Below, piece by piece: positions 44,632-57,036 of a DNA stretch of 57,050 nt; the first letter of the stretch is position 1, and every line of letters starts with the position of its first letter. The notes under the pieces were generated by a model. The model was not told the DNA's origin. It saw only the letters and a list, made by a program, of their open reading frames with translations, and did no database searches. The DNA is taken from positions 1 to 57,050 of the forward strand of contig JAMPKV010000034.1 in the NCBI GenBank assembly GCA_039962225.1, given 5' to 3'. A program made the position numbers and the translations under genes. Source of the DNA: Microcoleus sp. AS-A8. GTDB taxonomy: Bacteria; Cyanobacteriota; Cyanobacteriia; Cyanobacteriales; Coleofasciculaceae.

Positions 44632-47418
44632 TCAATGACCCACTTGTGCCATAGTTTGACTCACCAGCCACCGCCATTGGCGAATAATCCGCCTCAAGAT
44701 GACCTGTTCTGGCACCAAGACTTGTTCCACCACATCCTCATCCAGAATTTCCAGGGCGCTAGTGATCTGAGCCAGAGTAGCCAGTTGCTCAACCGTGGTG
44801 GAGGCAGCCTGATAAGCCTTCACCTTTGTCCCAATGTCTCCGAGGCGTAGGAGTGCCCTCAGCACGGTCGGACGGATAGAAAATTCCTGAACTGACAGCC
44901 ACGAAACCATATCTTTAGCCCCCGCCAAGTCAGACAGATGGTCATAGGCCAAGAACGTAGCAAGCGCTTCAAACGAGTCGGCGATTTCTACACCACCTGG
45001 ATACTGGCTTAAGCCAGCGTAGCTTTTTTCCCAGGCGAATAGGTTGAAATCCTTGGCTTCAAAAGTCTTGGTATAAGTTAGCTCATAAATCAGATCGGCA
45101 AAGCGAGTCAGAGGTGAACGCTGGCGATTGCGAACGAACCGGGTCAACCCCCAGACCAGATTTTCTGCAATTTGATTCATGCCAGCACCACTGCCATCCA
45201 CTCGCTGATGTGCCAGTTCCCCTAACAAGACTTGTCGGGTTGTAGGCATTAGCTGCCAATCAACCCTCCTGACAGGTGCGAGAAGGTAAGTATTGAAATC
45301 CTCAGAAGTCAGCAAGTAATAGAGGAAATGCAGAGGTGCAGAGACCTTGTGTAGATGGGTTTGTAAGGCTCGCTGTGCCCAAGCCCGCTGAAACGGATTA
45401 CGAGCAACATCTGCCACAAGGCGCAGCCCTTCCGGTTCCGAGGCTTGGAGGTGCGTTTGGAGGAATGCCTGGGTTCTAGGAACCGGCAAAACCAGTAATT
45501 CGTCCCATGCAGCCGGATGCCATTTTTCCCTAAACCGACCCAAGAGCGCCATCAGGAACTGAATGGGGTAAATCGGGAGGCGTAATGCCCCAATGGCAAC
45601 TAGCAGATTGAAGCCGATGCTGACCGCTTCCCCTGCCCGAATTCCAGGTCGTAAGCGACCATTGAAACTCAGAGCTTCTGTGACCACACAAGCGACAACG
45701 ATACCGACACCTATACCAAGAACTAGAGTAAAGACGATGCTGGCAAAGACCCCAGTTGCTGCGCGGCTCGAAAGTGCAAAGGCAACGCCCACGAGGAGGC
45801 CGAAGAGAATCCCAGAAATGATCGTGAGGGTGATGCTGATATTTCTCGCCTGGTAAACCACTTCGAGCATTGGATCGGCAGCAATCCGATCCGCCATCAA
45901 AAAGCCGACACAAAATCCCAGGCTGCCGATCAGGCCAATGAGCAGGCTGGCAGTAATATTGCCGATAATGCCCAAGGCAATGACAGCAATGGCTAAAATG
46001 ATAGCGAGACTCACAGCTCCAGCCAGCACCATAAAAGTCAAGCCTATGGCGAAGGCTAAGTTCATGCCGATTCCCGTGCCAATCACGCCCAGCATTGGCT
46101 GTTCTAGGCCACGATTCAGGCTCCAGAGTTTGGGGGGGCCTTCAAAGGAGGCGGAAATTAGGCGTGCTGTTTTTGGCAATATCGCAATCGCCGTAACCCA
46201 GGCATGATGACCCGCGAAGGTATGCAGCGCTATTGCGCTGCTTAAGTCCCAAACTTTCAGGGTTTGGTCAGAAGAAGCAGAAACGGCTTGCTTGCCATCC
46301 GAGGCCATTGCTACACTCGTCACCCAGCCGCGATGACCCCTCAGGGTATTGAGCAATTTTCCTTGCTGGATATCCCAAACTTTTAGCGTTTGGTCGGCTG
46401 ACGCAGAAACGGCTTGTGTACCGTCGGGGGATAGGGCAACATCGGTGACCGAGTTATTATGACCGGTTAGGGTGTAGAGTTCTTTCCCTTGCTCGATGTC
46501 CCAAACTTTTAAGGTTTTATCCGATGACGCCGAAATGGCCTGCTTGCCATCAGGGGTGAGGACGACCTTTGTGACCCAAGCGCCATGGCCGGTCAGGGTG
46601 TAGAGTTCTTTTCCTTGCTCGATGTCCCAAACTTTCAGGGTGCGATCGCCAGAAGCCGAAACCGCCCTTCGTCCATCGGGTGTGACCGCTACAGCCCAAA
46701 TCACATCATTATGACCCGTTAGGGTTTGAAGCGGCGTTCCTTGATCGATATCCCAAACCATCAAGGTTTTATCTCCCGAAGAGGAGATGGCTCGATGCCC
46801 ATCGGGGGTAATGACTACACGGCTCACCCATTCTTTGTGACCCTTGAGTTCGTGCAGTTGAGTACCTCGCCGGATGTCCCACACTTTCAGAGTGCGATCG
46901 CGGGACGCCGAGATGGCTTTGTGTCCATCTGAGGTGATGGCTACATCAGTGACACCATGTTCGTGACCGATCAGGGTGTGCATTTGAGAACCCCACTGCA
47001 AATTCCACACTTTCAGGGTGCTGTCAGCAGAGGGGACTTTGACTTTCAAGGCGCGATCGCCAGAAGCGGTGACGGCGATTTGTCCATTCGAGGACACCGC
47101 GATCGCATTCACCCAGGCGGTATTGTTGACAACTGTGATCGATTTGTACAGGAACAGCACTAACCCCACGAGTAGAGCCATTAACGCGATCGCCAACGGC
47201 AGCATGAGATAAATATTGCGATAGGCAGGGATTCTCCACGACTGTACAAATTTGCGGTAACCCCTCAATTGATAAACATCGGGAGCAGCTTGGTAGAGGT
47301 AGTGATGAAACGCGGTCGGACGAAAGTAGACCCAATAAGCGATCAGCCAATAATGGCGCAGATTCAACGGGCTCAAGATTTCTGGTAGGTCACCACTGGG
47401 CTTGGGAAAATTTGGCAT
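44632..47418 (-). CDS. Membrane-anchored WD40-repeat protein
   Basis: The protein (928 residues from the ATG at 47418, preceded by AGGTG) has: a cytosolic start and one membrane helix (about 70-95, YLMLPLAIALMALLVGLVLFLY), eight WD40 repeats (about 100-440; each with the pattern TGH...V..V..SPDG...A.S.S.D.TLKVWD), then a large membrane region with about six to eight helices (about 450-600) and a C-terminal helical soluble domain of about 270 residues. The first blade has an extra DRALKVKVPSADSTLKVW partial duplication. No caspase or NACHT domain is attached, which is unusual. Function unknown. Confidence 0.8.
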   Translation of the reverse strand: MPNFPKPSGDLPEILSPLNLRHYWLIAYWVYFRPTAFHHYLYQAAPDVYQLRGYRKFVQSWRIPAYRNIYLMLPLAIALMALLVGLVLFLYKSITVVNNTAWVNAIAVSSNGQIAVTASGDRALKVKVPSADSTLKVWNLQWGSQMHTLIGHEHGVTDVAITSDGHKAISASRDRTLKVWDIRRGTQLHELKGHKEWVSRVVITPDGHRAISSSGDKTLMVWDIDQGTPLQTLTGHNDVIWAVAVTPDGRRAVSASGDRTLKVWDIEQGKELYTLTGHGAWVTKVVLTPDGKQAISASSDKTLKVWDIEQGKELYTLTGHNNSVTDVALSPDGTQAVSASADQTLKVWDIQQGKLLNTLRGHRGWVTSVAMASDGKQAVSASSDQTLKVWDLSSAIALHTFAGHHAWVTAIAILPKTARLISASFEGPPKLWSLNRGLEQPMLGVIGTGIGMNLAFAIGLTFMVLAGAVSLAIILAIAVIALGIIGNITASLLIGLIGSLGFCVGFLMADRIAADPMLEVVYQARNISITLTIISGILFGLLVGVAFALSSRAATGVFASIVFTLVLGIGVGIVVACVVTEALSFNGRLRPGIRAGEAVSIGFNLLVAIGALRLPIYPIQFLMALLGRFREKWHPAAWDELLVLPVPRTQAFLQTHLQASEPEGLRLVADVARNPFQRAWAQRALQTHLHKVSAPLHFLYYLLTSEDFNTYLLAPVRRVDWQLMPTTRQVLLGELAHQRVDGSGAGMNQIAENLVWGLTRFVRNRQRSPLTRFADLIYELTYTKTFEAKDFNLFAWEKSYAGLSQYPGGVEIADSFEALATFLAYDHLSDLAGAKDMVSWLSVQEFSIRPTVLRALLRLGDIGTKVKAYQAASTTVEQLATLAQITSALEILDEDVVEQVLVPEQVILRRIIRQWRWLVSQTMAQVGH

Positions 47419-47460
47419 AGTCAACAGCACCTGTGATTGTTACATCAGAGTAGAGGGGTT

Positions 47461-47600
47461 AAGTAAAGCGTCAAAGATAAAGGATGAGGCTGGTTAGCCA
47501 CAAGGAGAGCCTTAGCGTAGCAGAAGGTTAGTGCAGGGAGGTATCGCCGAGTCCGGCATCTATCAGAATTCATACTTCATCCCTCATACTTCATCGTTTT
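47461..47600. repeat. GATGAA-rich repeats between the WD40 gene and tpiA
   Basis: AAAGATAAAGGATGAG on the left and TTCATACTTCATCCCTCATACTTCATCG on the right are partly complementary. The middle (about 47500-47530) contains a repeat-like stretch AGCCTTAGCGTAGCAGAAGG. Confidence 0.5.
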
Positions 47601-47669
47601 TTAGTAAATGGCTCCTGGAAGATTTACACTAAAGGGTGCGTTATGGTTCGGAAATGGTTTCGTTAAGCT

Positions 47670-48395
47670 GTGCGGAAAATTGTCATTGCTGGTAACTGGA
47701 AAATGTACAAAACTCAAAGGGAATCCTCTGAGTTTTTGCAAAAATTTATGGCTGAACTGGAGCACACTCCCGAAGCACGGGACATTATTCTGTGCGCTCC
47801 TTTTACAGCATTGGACGTGATGTCTAAGAGTTTGCACAATAGTCGTGTGCAATTGGGTGCCCAGAATATTCATTGGGCGGAGGAGGGTGCCTTTACAGGC
47901 GAAATCTCCGGTTCCATGCTGACGGAAATTGGGGTTCGTTATGTCATTGTGGGTCACAGTGAGCGGCGTCAATATTTTGGTGAAACCGATGAAACGGTCA
48001 ATCAACGACTCCTGGCAGCTCAGCGTCATGGGTTGACGCCCATCCTTTGTGTAGGCGAAACCAAGCAACAACGGGATGCTGGAGAAACGGAATCGATCAT
48101 TTCCACTCAGCTCTCCAAAGACCTGGTGAATGTTGACCAAGGGAATCTTATTATCGCCTACGAGCCGATCTGGGCCATTGGTACTGGCGATACCTGCGAA
48201 GAATCGGAAGCCAATCGAGTGATTGGTTTGATTCGGAGTCAGCTCAAGGTTTCTGATGTCCCGATTCAATATGGCGGCTCCGTTAAACCCAACAACATAG
48301 ATGCAATTATGGCTCAATCAGAGATTGATGGTGTCTTGGTTGGGGGAGCTAGCTTAGAGCCTGCTAGCTTTGCGCGAATCGTGAATTATCAGTAG
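47670..48395 (+). CDS. tpiA: Triose-phosphate isomerase
   Basis: TpiA interconverts glyceraldehyde-3-phosphate and dihydroxyacetone phosphate. Catalytic residues are visible: Lys in AGNWKMYKT, His in [11 protein letters not shown] and Glu in [18 protein letters not shown] and GVLVGGASL bind phosphate. GTG at 47670 is used as the start; the family sequence [12 protein letters not shown] begins at once. Length (241) is usual. Confidence 0.96.
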   Translation: MRKIVIAGNWKMYKTQRESSEFLQKFMAELEHTPEARDIILCAPFTALDVMSKSLHNSRVQLGAQNIHWAEEGAFTGEISGSMLTEIGVRYVIVGHSERRQYFGETDETVNQRLLAAQRHGLTPILCVGETKQQRDAGETESIISTQLSKDLVNVDQGNLIIAYEPIWAIGTGDTCEESEANRVIGLIRSQLKVSDVPIQYGGSVKPNNIDAIMAQSEIDGVLVGGASLEPASFARIVNYQ

Positions 48396-48507
48396 AGCCT
48401 CAAAACAAGTATGAAGTATAAAATGATCTCGCCCACTCTCAAAGGCGAGGCTTGAGTACTGATTACGACTAGAGAGATTGGGGAATAGCTCGAATCCAAA
48501 ATCCAAA

Positions 48508-49362
48508 ATGGAAATGCGGGGACGTTCTTTTAATTGGGGAGAACGAACATATTTTATGGGCGTCTTAAACGTGACGCCAGATAGCTTTAGTGATGGGGGT
48601 GAATTTTATGCCCCAGCTGCCGCCTTGGCGCAAGCTCAACGTCTGGTGGAGGCAGGGGCTGATGTACTTGATATTGGCGGACAATCGACTCGACCGGGTG
48701 CACAGCAGGTTTCTGTTGAGGAAGAACTCCATCGGGTGCTGTCGGTGGTGCAGGTTGTGCGTGAAGCGAAGCTATCCCGCAGGGAATCGCATGTGTCGGT
48801 GCCAATTTCGGTGGATACGACACGGGCGGTTGTCGCTCAACGAGCCGTTGAAGCGGGTGCAGATATGGTGAATGACATATCCGGCGGCACCTTTGACCCG
48901 GATATGTTGTCCACGGTTGCTCAGTTGGGTGTTCCCATTGTGTTAATGCATATGCGAGGAACTCCCGAAACGATGCAGCAACTGACTGATTATCAAGATT
49001 TAATTGGAGACATCTATGGGTTTCTCGAAGGTCAAATCGCGGCGGCTGAACGTGCTGGAATTTCGCGATCGCGCCTAATCATTGACCCAGGCATCGGCTT
49101 CGCCAAAACCCTGGAGCAAAACTTGGAAATCCTGCGGCAACTGCCGACGTTTCGTTCCTTAGGGGTGCCGATTTTAGTTGGGGTGTCTCGTAAAAGTTTC
49201 ATTGGTCGCCTCGTCAACCAACCAGACCCCAAAGGCAGAGTCTGGGGAACAGCGGCGGCTTGCTGTGGTGCGATCGCTGGTGCAGCAGACATCCTCAGAG
49301 TTCATGATGTTCTGGAAATGCGTGATGTCTGCCGTGTTGCCGACGCGATCTGGCGCAGGTAA
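48508..49362 (+). CDS. folP: Dihydropteroate synthase
   Basis: FolP joins p-aminobenzoate to dihydropterin pyrophosphate in folate synthesis. Motifs: MGVLNVTPDSFSDGG, DVLDIGGQSTRPGA, ISVDTTRA, VNDISGG, LMHMRG, IDPGIGFAKT and VGVSRKSFIG. An extra stretch of about ten residues (EAKLSRRESHVS) lies over an imperfect palindrome (48766-48790) and appears inserted by a repeat. ATG at 48508 chosen; TTG at 48478 would add ten residues. Confidence 0.92.
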   Translation: MEMRGRSFNWGERTYFMGVLNVTPDSFSDGGEFYAPAAALAQAQRLVEAGADVLDIGGQSTRPGAQQVSVEEELHRVLSVVQVVREAKLSRRESHVSVPISVDTTRAVVAQRAVEAGADMVNDISGGTFDPDMLSTVAQLGVPIVLMHMRGTPETMQQLTDYQDLIGDIYGFLEGQIAAAERAGISRSRLIIDPGIGFAKTLEQNLEILRQLPTFRSLGVPILVGVSRKSFIGRLVNQPDPKGRVWGTAAACCGAIAGAADILRVHDVLEMRDVCRVADAIWRR

Positions 49363-49446
49363 AGCATCAAGGATGAAGGATGAAAGATAAAGGATGAAAA
49401 ATCTATACACTTCATCCTTCACACTTCATACTTTGTTTCATATTTT

Positions 49447-50280
49447 TTATTGATCGTGGGGTCGAATCGAAGAACCATTGGCATAACCCCCATCAATGGG
49501 AGAATCACCAGTTCCGATCAAGTCTGTGATAGCTTCTGACAAGGCTTTCGGGTCCATGAACACCACCTTAGAGTTGGGGCTTTCACCCAATTTTTGATTG
49601 GCGTCTACATAACGTTGAGCGATCAGGTATTGCAAGACGGCCTTGCTATTGGGTTGCTCTAACAGCGCTTTTGAGAGCATTTCAATGGACTCTACCGTCC
49701 CTTGCGCTTTGAAAATCTCGGCTTGCTTCTGAGTTTCAGCCGCTCGTGCCTTGGCTAAGGACTCCAAAACATCGGCTGGTGGTTTCAGCTCTTGTACCTC
49801 GACGCGAATCACCTTAACGCCCCAGTCGTTAGCCGCTTCATTGAGGTGCACTAGCAGATTCCGATTGATATCGCTTCTGGAGGAATAAGTCTGGTCGAGT
49901 TCTAGTTCCCCAATGCTGGAGCGCAGTGTCGTTGTCACCAACTCTTCAATCGCTCTCTCCACATCTTCAACGTTGTAATAGGCTTTCATCAAATCTTCGA
50001 CTTTCCAGAAGACAACCGCGTCTACTTCTACAGAAATGTTGTCCTTGGTGATGGCCTGCTGGGCTGGAATGTCTAGAACCTGTTCACGAATAGTATCCTC
50101 TACTGCAACTCGGTCAATAAAAGGAATGATGTAGTTGAGACCAGGTTCTAGTTTTTTATGAAACTTACCCAATCGTTCTACCAGGGCTTGGTTTCCCTGG
50201 GTGATAATTTTTGTCGAACCGATACTGTAGCCAATGACTACTAATATCATGGGGGCCAGAATGGACAGTATGGACTCCAT
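49447..50280 (-). CDS. Stomatin/paraslipin-like SPFH-domain protein
   Basis: A single N-terminal membrane helix (ILSILAPMILVVIGYSIGS) is followed by the band 7/SPFH domain (ALVERLGKFHKKLEPGLNYIIPFIDRV, through VEVQELKPPADVLESLAKA) and FKAQGTVESIEMLSKAL. At 277 residues it is shorter than many paraslipins; part of the coiled coil after the SPFH domain seems missing. Such proteins scaffold membrane microdomains. A hairpin of GATGAA type follows. Confidence 0.85.
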   Translation of the reverse strand: MESILSILAPMILVVIGYSIGSTKIITQGNQALVERLGKFHKKLEPGLNYIIPFIDRVAVEDTIREQVLDIPAQQAITKDNISVEVDAVVFWKVEDLMKAYYNVEDVERAIEELVTTTLRSSIGELELDQTYSSRSDINRNLLVHLNEAANDWGVKVIRVEVQELKPPADVLESLAKARAAETQKQAEIFKAQGTVESIEMLSKALLEQPNSKAVLQYLIAQRYVDANQKLGESPNSKVVFMDPKALSEAITDLIGTGDSPIDGGYANGSSIRPHDQ

Positions 50281-50422
50281 AGTTTGTATGCTCCAGCTAG
50301 GAGGTTAATAGATTAACTAGGGTTGCGGCTCTAATTTTCTCTTAAATCTCTCTACAATAGTGTGGTTAAAAACCTAAAGACCAAGGTTTTGCTCTGATTT
50401 CAATTGTTACACCTTACCAGAA

Positions 50423-51616
50423 CTAACCCCCAACCTCCTCAGTAAGGGTTTTGGCTTTACGAGGTAATAGCAGATCCAAAACAACTTGGAGGACGCAGGC
50501 AAAGGCTACTAGTGCCACCAAAACCAGAGATGACAACCCACTACCCGCCGCAGCGAGCATTAAAACAATTATTGCTGCTCCCAGACGATAGGCACTCAGG
50601 ATTTTGCGCTGTCTGGTTGTCCCCAACGTACAAGTAATCAGATGGATGAGTGCCAGTACACTCAAGCACAGTGCCACAGCACCACAAAACAGCCACCGTG
50701 CTTCATTGGATAGAACGCCAGCTTGACTCGCGATAATTTGATCGACTCCTACACCCGTTGCGGCCAAGCCAATGGCTAAGGGAAGATGGGCATATAACCA
50801 GGTCATCGCGATACGTATCTTACCCCCCTTTACTGACCTGAGAGGGGAACCATCCACACTATCGAAATAAATCCACCATAGGCTGAATGCAATGCTCAGT
50901 CCAAGTAGGGCCGCCACCACTGATGAAACATCCCATTCCTTTTGTGCAACTCCTTTAACCACAGCGACGACTGATTCGCCCAGAACGATAATGGTAAATA
51001 GTCCTAACCGTTCGGCTATGTGGGAAAGACTCGGCGGGAATTGAGTCACCAAGCGACCAGCGGTTAGGGGGGTAGCAAAGTCTACAATTAACCCAACAAG
51101 CCATAGTCCGAAACGCCAAGGCAGGGGTACCCAGACGGAGACAACCCACAAAAATGCACTGATCGCAAACCCCCGGATGTACCAGTTGATTAACGGACGG
51201 GCGGCGCGAACAAAATATCCTGCACTCAGATACTGGAGAATTAGCAGGGTACGAAAGGCGGCATAGGAGAGGGCAAAGCCAGTAGAAGACTCGCCTAAAC
51301 CATGATGCACATTCACTGCTAAGGCAGCAACGAGTGCTATCTGGAGTAAGGTGAGCAGGCGATGTCCTAAATCGTCGGTGTCGAAGCGAGTGGCGTAAAA
51401 GGTAGAGCCAAGCCAACACCACCAGATGGGTACAAACAGGGCAACAAAACCCAAAAAGCCGGATAACCCAACATGACCGTCCAGATAGTGGGCTAATTCG
51501 GCGATTGCTACCACAAAAATTAGGTCAAAAAATAGTTCCAACCAAGTAGCGCGTCGTTCCTCTTCGTTGTCTGCACTGACACGTAACCGAGGTGGTTCCC
51601 ATAATCTTTTTGACAT
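50423..51616 (-). CDS. Low temperature requirement protein A family
   Basis: The 397-residue protein has the LtrA layout with about ten to twelve hydrophobic helices. Family sequences: ATWLELFFDLIFVVAIAELAHYL, PIWWCWLGSTFYATRFDTDD, RLGLFTIIVLGESVVAVV and LWWIYFDSVDG. LtrA was named from a Listeria gene needed at low temperature; the transport role is not settled. Confidence 0.85.
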   Translation of the reverse strand: MSKRLWEPPRLRVSADNEEERRATWLELFFDLIFVVAIAELAHYLDGHVGLSGFLGFVALFVPIWWCWLGSTFYATRFDTDDLGHRLLTLLQIALVAALAVNVHHGLGESSTGFALSYAAFRTLLILQYLSAGYFVRAARPLINWYIRGFAISAFLWVVSVWVPLPWRFGLWLVGLIVDFATPLTAGRLVTQFPPSLSHIAERLGLFTIIVLGESVVAVVKGVAQKEWDVSSVVAALLGLSIAFSLWWIYFDSVDGSPLRSVKGGKIRIAMTWLYAHLPLAIGLAATGVGVDQIIASQAGVLSNEARWLFCGAVALCLSVLALIHLITCTLGTTRQRKILSAYRLGAAIIVLMLAAAGSGLSSLVLVALVAFACVLQVVLDLLLPRKAKTLTEEVGG

Positions 51617-52201
51617 CCTGCGACCTCTTGAAAACTAGGATTATTGATTTGTTGAATTCTATTGGTTCTGGAGTGTTGTTGCCATCATCTCAGTCATACA
51701 ATCACGGCTACAAGTAGGTACCCAAAATTAGGGTACATAACTTTTGGGGGGTAAAGCCCTAGATCATGTAGCCCGCCTTAGAGGCACCCTTGGCGATATC
51801 CATTAGAAGTGAAAAATCTAGCGAAAGATAGGTGACATAAAAGCAAATAGCTCGTATATTACCGTATTTCTAGAACATAAGATTTATGATGCAAGAAATG
51901 AATTGAAAGATTGAATTCTTGCAAGATCTCATCTTACCTGCAACGCCATTAGTCATCAGACGTGGCGTCTTTTTGCGTTCCTTCCAGGAACAAGAACCTA
52001 TTCGTCTTCCATTTGTGAAGTTTTGTTAAAGATTATCTCCACAGGCAGAGTTTTGAAAAGTTTGAATCATTTCTGCCGATAGAGTTCCAGTATGGTGCTG
52101 CTGAAAGACTATTAGTTTGTAAGTTTCGTCTGATTTCGGACAAAACATTAAAACCAAACTATTAAAACACCTCATTTATTTGAATTTTCAGTAACACCGC
52201 T
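51617..52201. other. 585-bp gap, possibly holding a small RNA
   Basis: No gene was found. A hairpin with six-base arms, ACGCCA (51943-51948) and TGGCGT (51963-51968), followed by CTTTTTG, has the form of a terminator on the + strand although no gene lies upstream. That suggests a short RNA ending near 51975. The stretch before it is AT-rich with no clear promoter seen. Confidence 0.4.
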
Positions 52202-52840
52202 ATGACATTCTTCAATCCCAACGCACCACTTTTATGCCAAAAGCCCAATGTCCTCACCCTATCCGATAGTCCTGGACTTTGGCGCTGTCACTGGCAAGTC
52301 GGAAGTATTACACTTGTTTCGACGTTTTATACAGCAGTCGATCAAGTCTGTTTAATCTGGGGCGTCATCTCACTCGCAATTTTTGGCACAGCACAATTTT
52401 GTCCCCTGAGTTGGACGACTCAAGCCATTTGGTGGTCAATCCTCTCCCTGATGGGGTCGCTTGCCATGCTGGTTTTGACACCCTCTTGGTTGAGAGAAGA
52501 GGGCTTAGGCTGGGTTCTCGATAGTTGGGTCTGTTTGATGTTGCTTGGAGTTGCCCTGACAGACTTCGGTATTTTCCTGGGTTGGGGAGCAGTATTAATC
52601 AATCTGTGTCCACTATGGTTAGGATTGGTGGCGCTGGGTTATCTGGGGACTGGGTTAGGGTTGCGATCGCGCGCATTAATCATCACAGGATTCGTTCACC
52701 TGCTGGCTATTGGGATTTTACCCTCTGTTGGCGCAATGCAATTTCTCGGCACTGGCATCATCATGGGAGGCAGTAGCGTCCTGTTAGCCGTGTTCCAATG
52801 GGACTCCTTTGGCACTTGTGGCGGTGAAGTCAAGAGTTAA
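52202..52840 (+). CDS. Hypothetical membrane protein, 212 aa
   Basis: The protein has about six hydrophobic segments (about 33-60, 75-95, 103-122, 125-150, 157-175, 180-196). It resembles cyanobacterial conserved membrane proteins; no catalytic motif seen. The N-terminal part (about 1-30) looks soluble. Confidence 0.6.
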   Translation: MTFFNPNAPLLCQKPNVLTLSDSPGLWRCHWQVGSITLVSTFYTAVDQVCLIWGVISLAIFGTAQFCPLSWTTQAIWWSILSLMGSLAMLVLTPSWLREEGLGWVLDSWVCLMLLGVALTDFGIFLGWGAVLINLCPLWLGLVALGYLGTGLGLRSRALIITGFVHLLAIGILPSVGAMQFLGTGIIMGGSSVLLAVFQWDSFGTCGGEVKS

Positions 52841-52891
52841 ACAACTCGCCTCTATCATGCGAGGAAACAAAGCCGCTTTTGAAACAGGCTC

Positions 52892-53305
52892 TTATCGATA
52901 TGAACCACCTAGCCCCATCATCAAGAGGAACCAGGAGAGCCAAAGTGCGAAGATTAAGTAAATGATTAGGGCAAGGAGATTCAGTAATACTCCAGCTGTA
53001 CTCAAAACCCAGTTACCTTGGTTTTTAAATGCCTGGATGGCCTTGATAATTGCCACGATATTTAGAACAAGAGTAGCGACCGCCGCCAGCCAAAACCCAC
53101 AGACTAATGACACAATCGATGGCAACTCTAACCGAACAGTAGCAATAATCAGCAACCAAGCCAAAACTAGCAGACCGCCGCTTATCAGTTCTACAATTAA
53201 AAATTTCTTCCCACGTTTTATCTGCCTATAATCAATCATGCCGAGTGTGGCAATTAGCAACCCGTGCCCTAACGGCAATACACCCATAAATAATTTAATC
53301 AGCAT
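52892..53305 (-). CDS. Small four-helix membrane protein, 137 aa
   Basis: Four hydrophobic segments (about 5-23, 38-56, 62-85, 105-130) with a basic loop (DYRQIKRGKK). No family recognised. Convergent with the 212-aa membrane protein gene across 51 bp. Confidence 0.55.
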   Translation of the reverse strand: MLIKLFMGVLPLGHGLLIATLGMIDYRQIKRGKKFLIVELISGGLLVLAWLLIIATVRLELPSIVSLVCGFWLAAVATLVLNIVAIIKAIQAFKNQGNWVLSTAGVLLNLLALIIYLIFALWLSWFLLMMGLGGSYR

Positions 53306-53631
53306 TTAAGTTGCAGGGTGAGAAGCTGGGGAGGCTGGAGGAGAAGATTATGCAATGTTTTATGCACATCAACTTATCTGTAGATCGTTCAAGGTTAATG
53401 TAAGAGATTTGTCAAGAACGATCTTGGTTTCTTCAAAGTATAGCTGTCGCGATAAAGTTTAGGACAGATTTAACGGTTCTTGCGACCACGTACCAGTAAT
53501 AAATCTTCTGCCTTGTGCCTTTTGCCTTGTGCCTTCTGCCTTTTGCTATATCACAATGTCTGAGTTTGGAATCAAAAAAAACAGGCTACGTGGTGGCGCA
53601 ACCTGTTGCAAATTAGTATTTAGCATTGAGA
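53306..53631. other. 326-bp gap with GCCTTTTGCC repeats
   Basis: No gene seen. A run of TGCCTTGTGCCTTTTGCC-type repeats lies at about 53509-53545, of the same kind as the AAGGCAGAAGG units near 21345 and the AAAGGCAAAAGG stretch inside the FGGY kinase gene. Confidence 0.5.
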
Positions 53632-56259
<2,628 letters not shown>

Positions 56260-56508
56260 GATGAATTGTCTGGTTACTCTTCAATAGATAGATAATTTCT
56301 TTAACTAACGCCATTGTAAAAAGTTACTTGCCTACCGCAGGATCGGTGTTCCCGCCTTCCTAACGGGTTATTGCCGTCCTCGGATGAGCATTGCACACAG
56401 GACTCTAAGATGATCGTATGCAATTGATAGACACACTTCACACGGATCGCCTCATCGGCGATGCGATCGCTCATTGCTAGACTAAGGGCAGCAAGTAGGT
56501 AGCAGCAG

Positions 56509-56973
56509 ATGGTTACTGGTGTAGGAATTACTGACGCTATCAAGAGCTTAAGCGATCTTCAAGTTCGCTGTAATTTGCGTCAGGCTGACAATGAGGGCTT
56601 TTTCAGGGAGTGGGTTGAAGATTTACCTGAACTCGATGAGCGGGAACAGGCTGGCATCGAACGCATTAAACAACGCTATGATTACCATCGCTTCGATGGT
56701 TTGTTGTTGGAGGGTACGATTAACCTTGTGGTGGTTTCGCCACTCTTGGAACTTGCAGGTTTTCTCGATCCACCCTTCCGCATTCGTTCGCCTTACGGTA
56801 TTGCACTAGAACTGGACGATCCTGAAGAAACAATTCGCGGTTTTATCAATGTGCTAGTCGTACAGGAGCAACTTTGGATTTTGGTTGTGGAGTCAAAGCG
56901 GACGAGTATTCCAGTTCCGGCAGCTTTGCCGCAGTTACTAGTGCAGCGCGGCAGAAATAACCCACCAGTCTAG
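56509..56973 (+). pseudogene. Truncated PD-(D/E)xK nuclease gene ('restriction subunit R'-like)
   Basis: The 154 residues resemble the cyanobacterial short nuclease family related to type I restriction subunit R N-termini: FFREWVEDLPELDEREQAG, VVVSPLLELAGFLDPPF and the catalytic-type VVESKRTSI. The protein normally goes on past ALPQLL; here it ends with a short odd tail (VQRGRNNPPV) just before the 60-bp repeat. An insertion or rearrangement probably removed the 3' part. Confidence 0.65.
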
Positions 56974-56976
56974 AGT

Positions 56977-57036
56977 GGGGTGACAACTAGGGGTAAACTT
57001 TAGAATAGCCTGTGTCATCAGGCTTGGTGTGAGTCA
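56977..57036 (+). repeat. 60-bp dispersed repeat, copy 2
   Basis: Same block as 43621-43680 with four differences, including the hairpin AGCCTG/CAGGCT. It sits directly after the truncated nuclease gene, close to the right window edge, so what it belongs to cannot be seen. Confidence 0.85.

Noticed and set aside
48478-48520. tRNA-like TCGAATCC sequence before folP
   Set aside because: No acceptor stem or anticodon arm could be placed around it; it is followed by folP coding sequence.
56260-56508. CIRCE element upstream of clpB
   Set aside because: No TTAGCACTC-N9-GAGTGCTAA inverted repeat is present in this gap.
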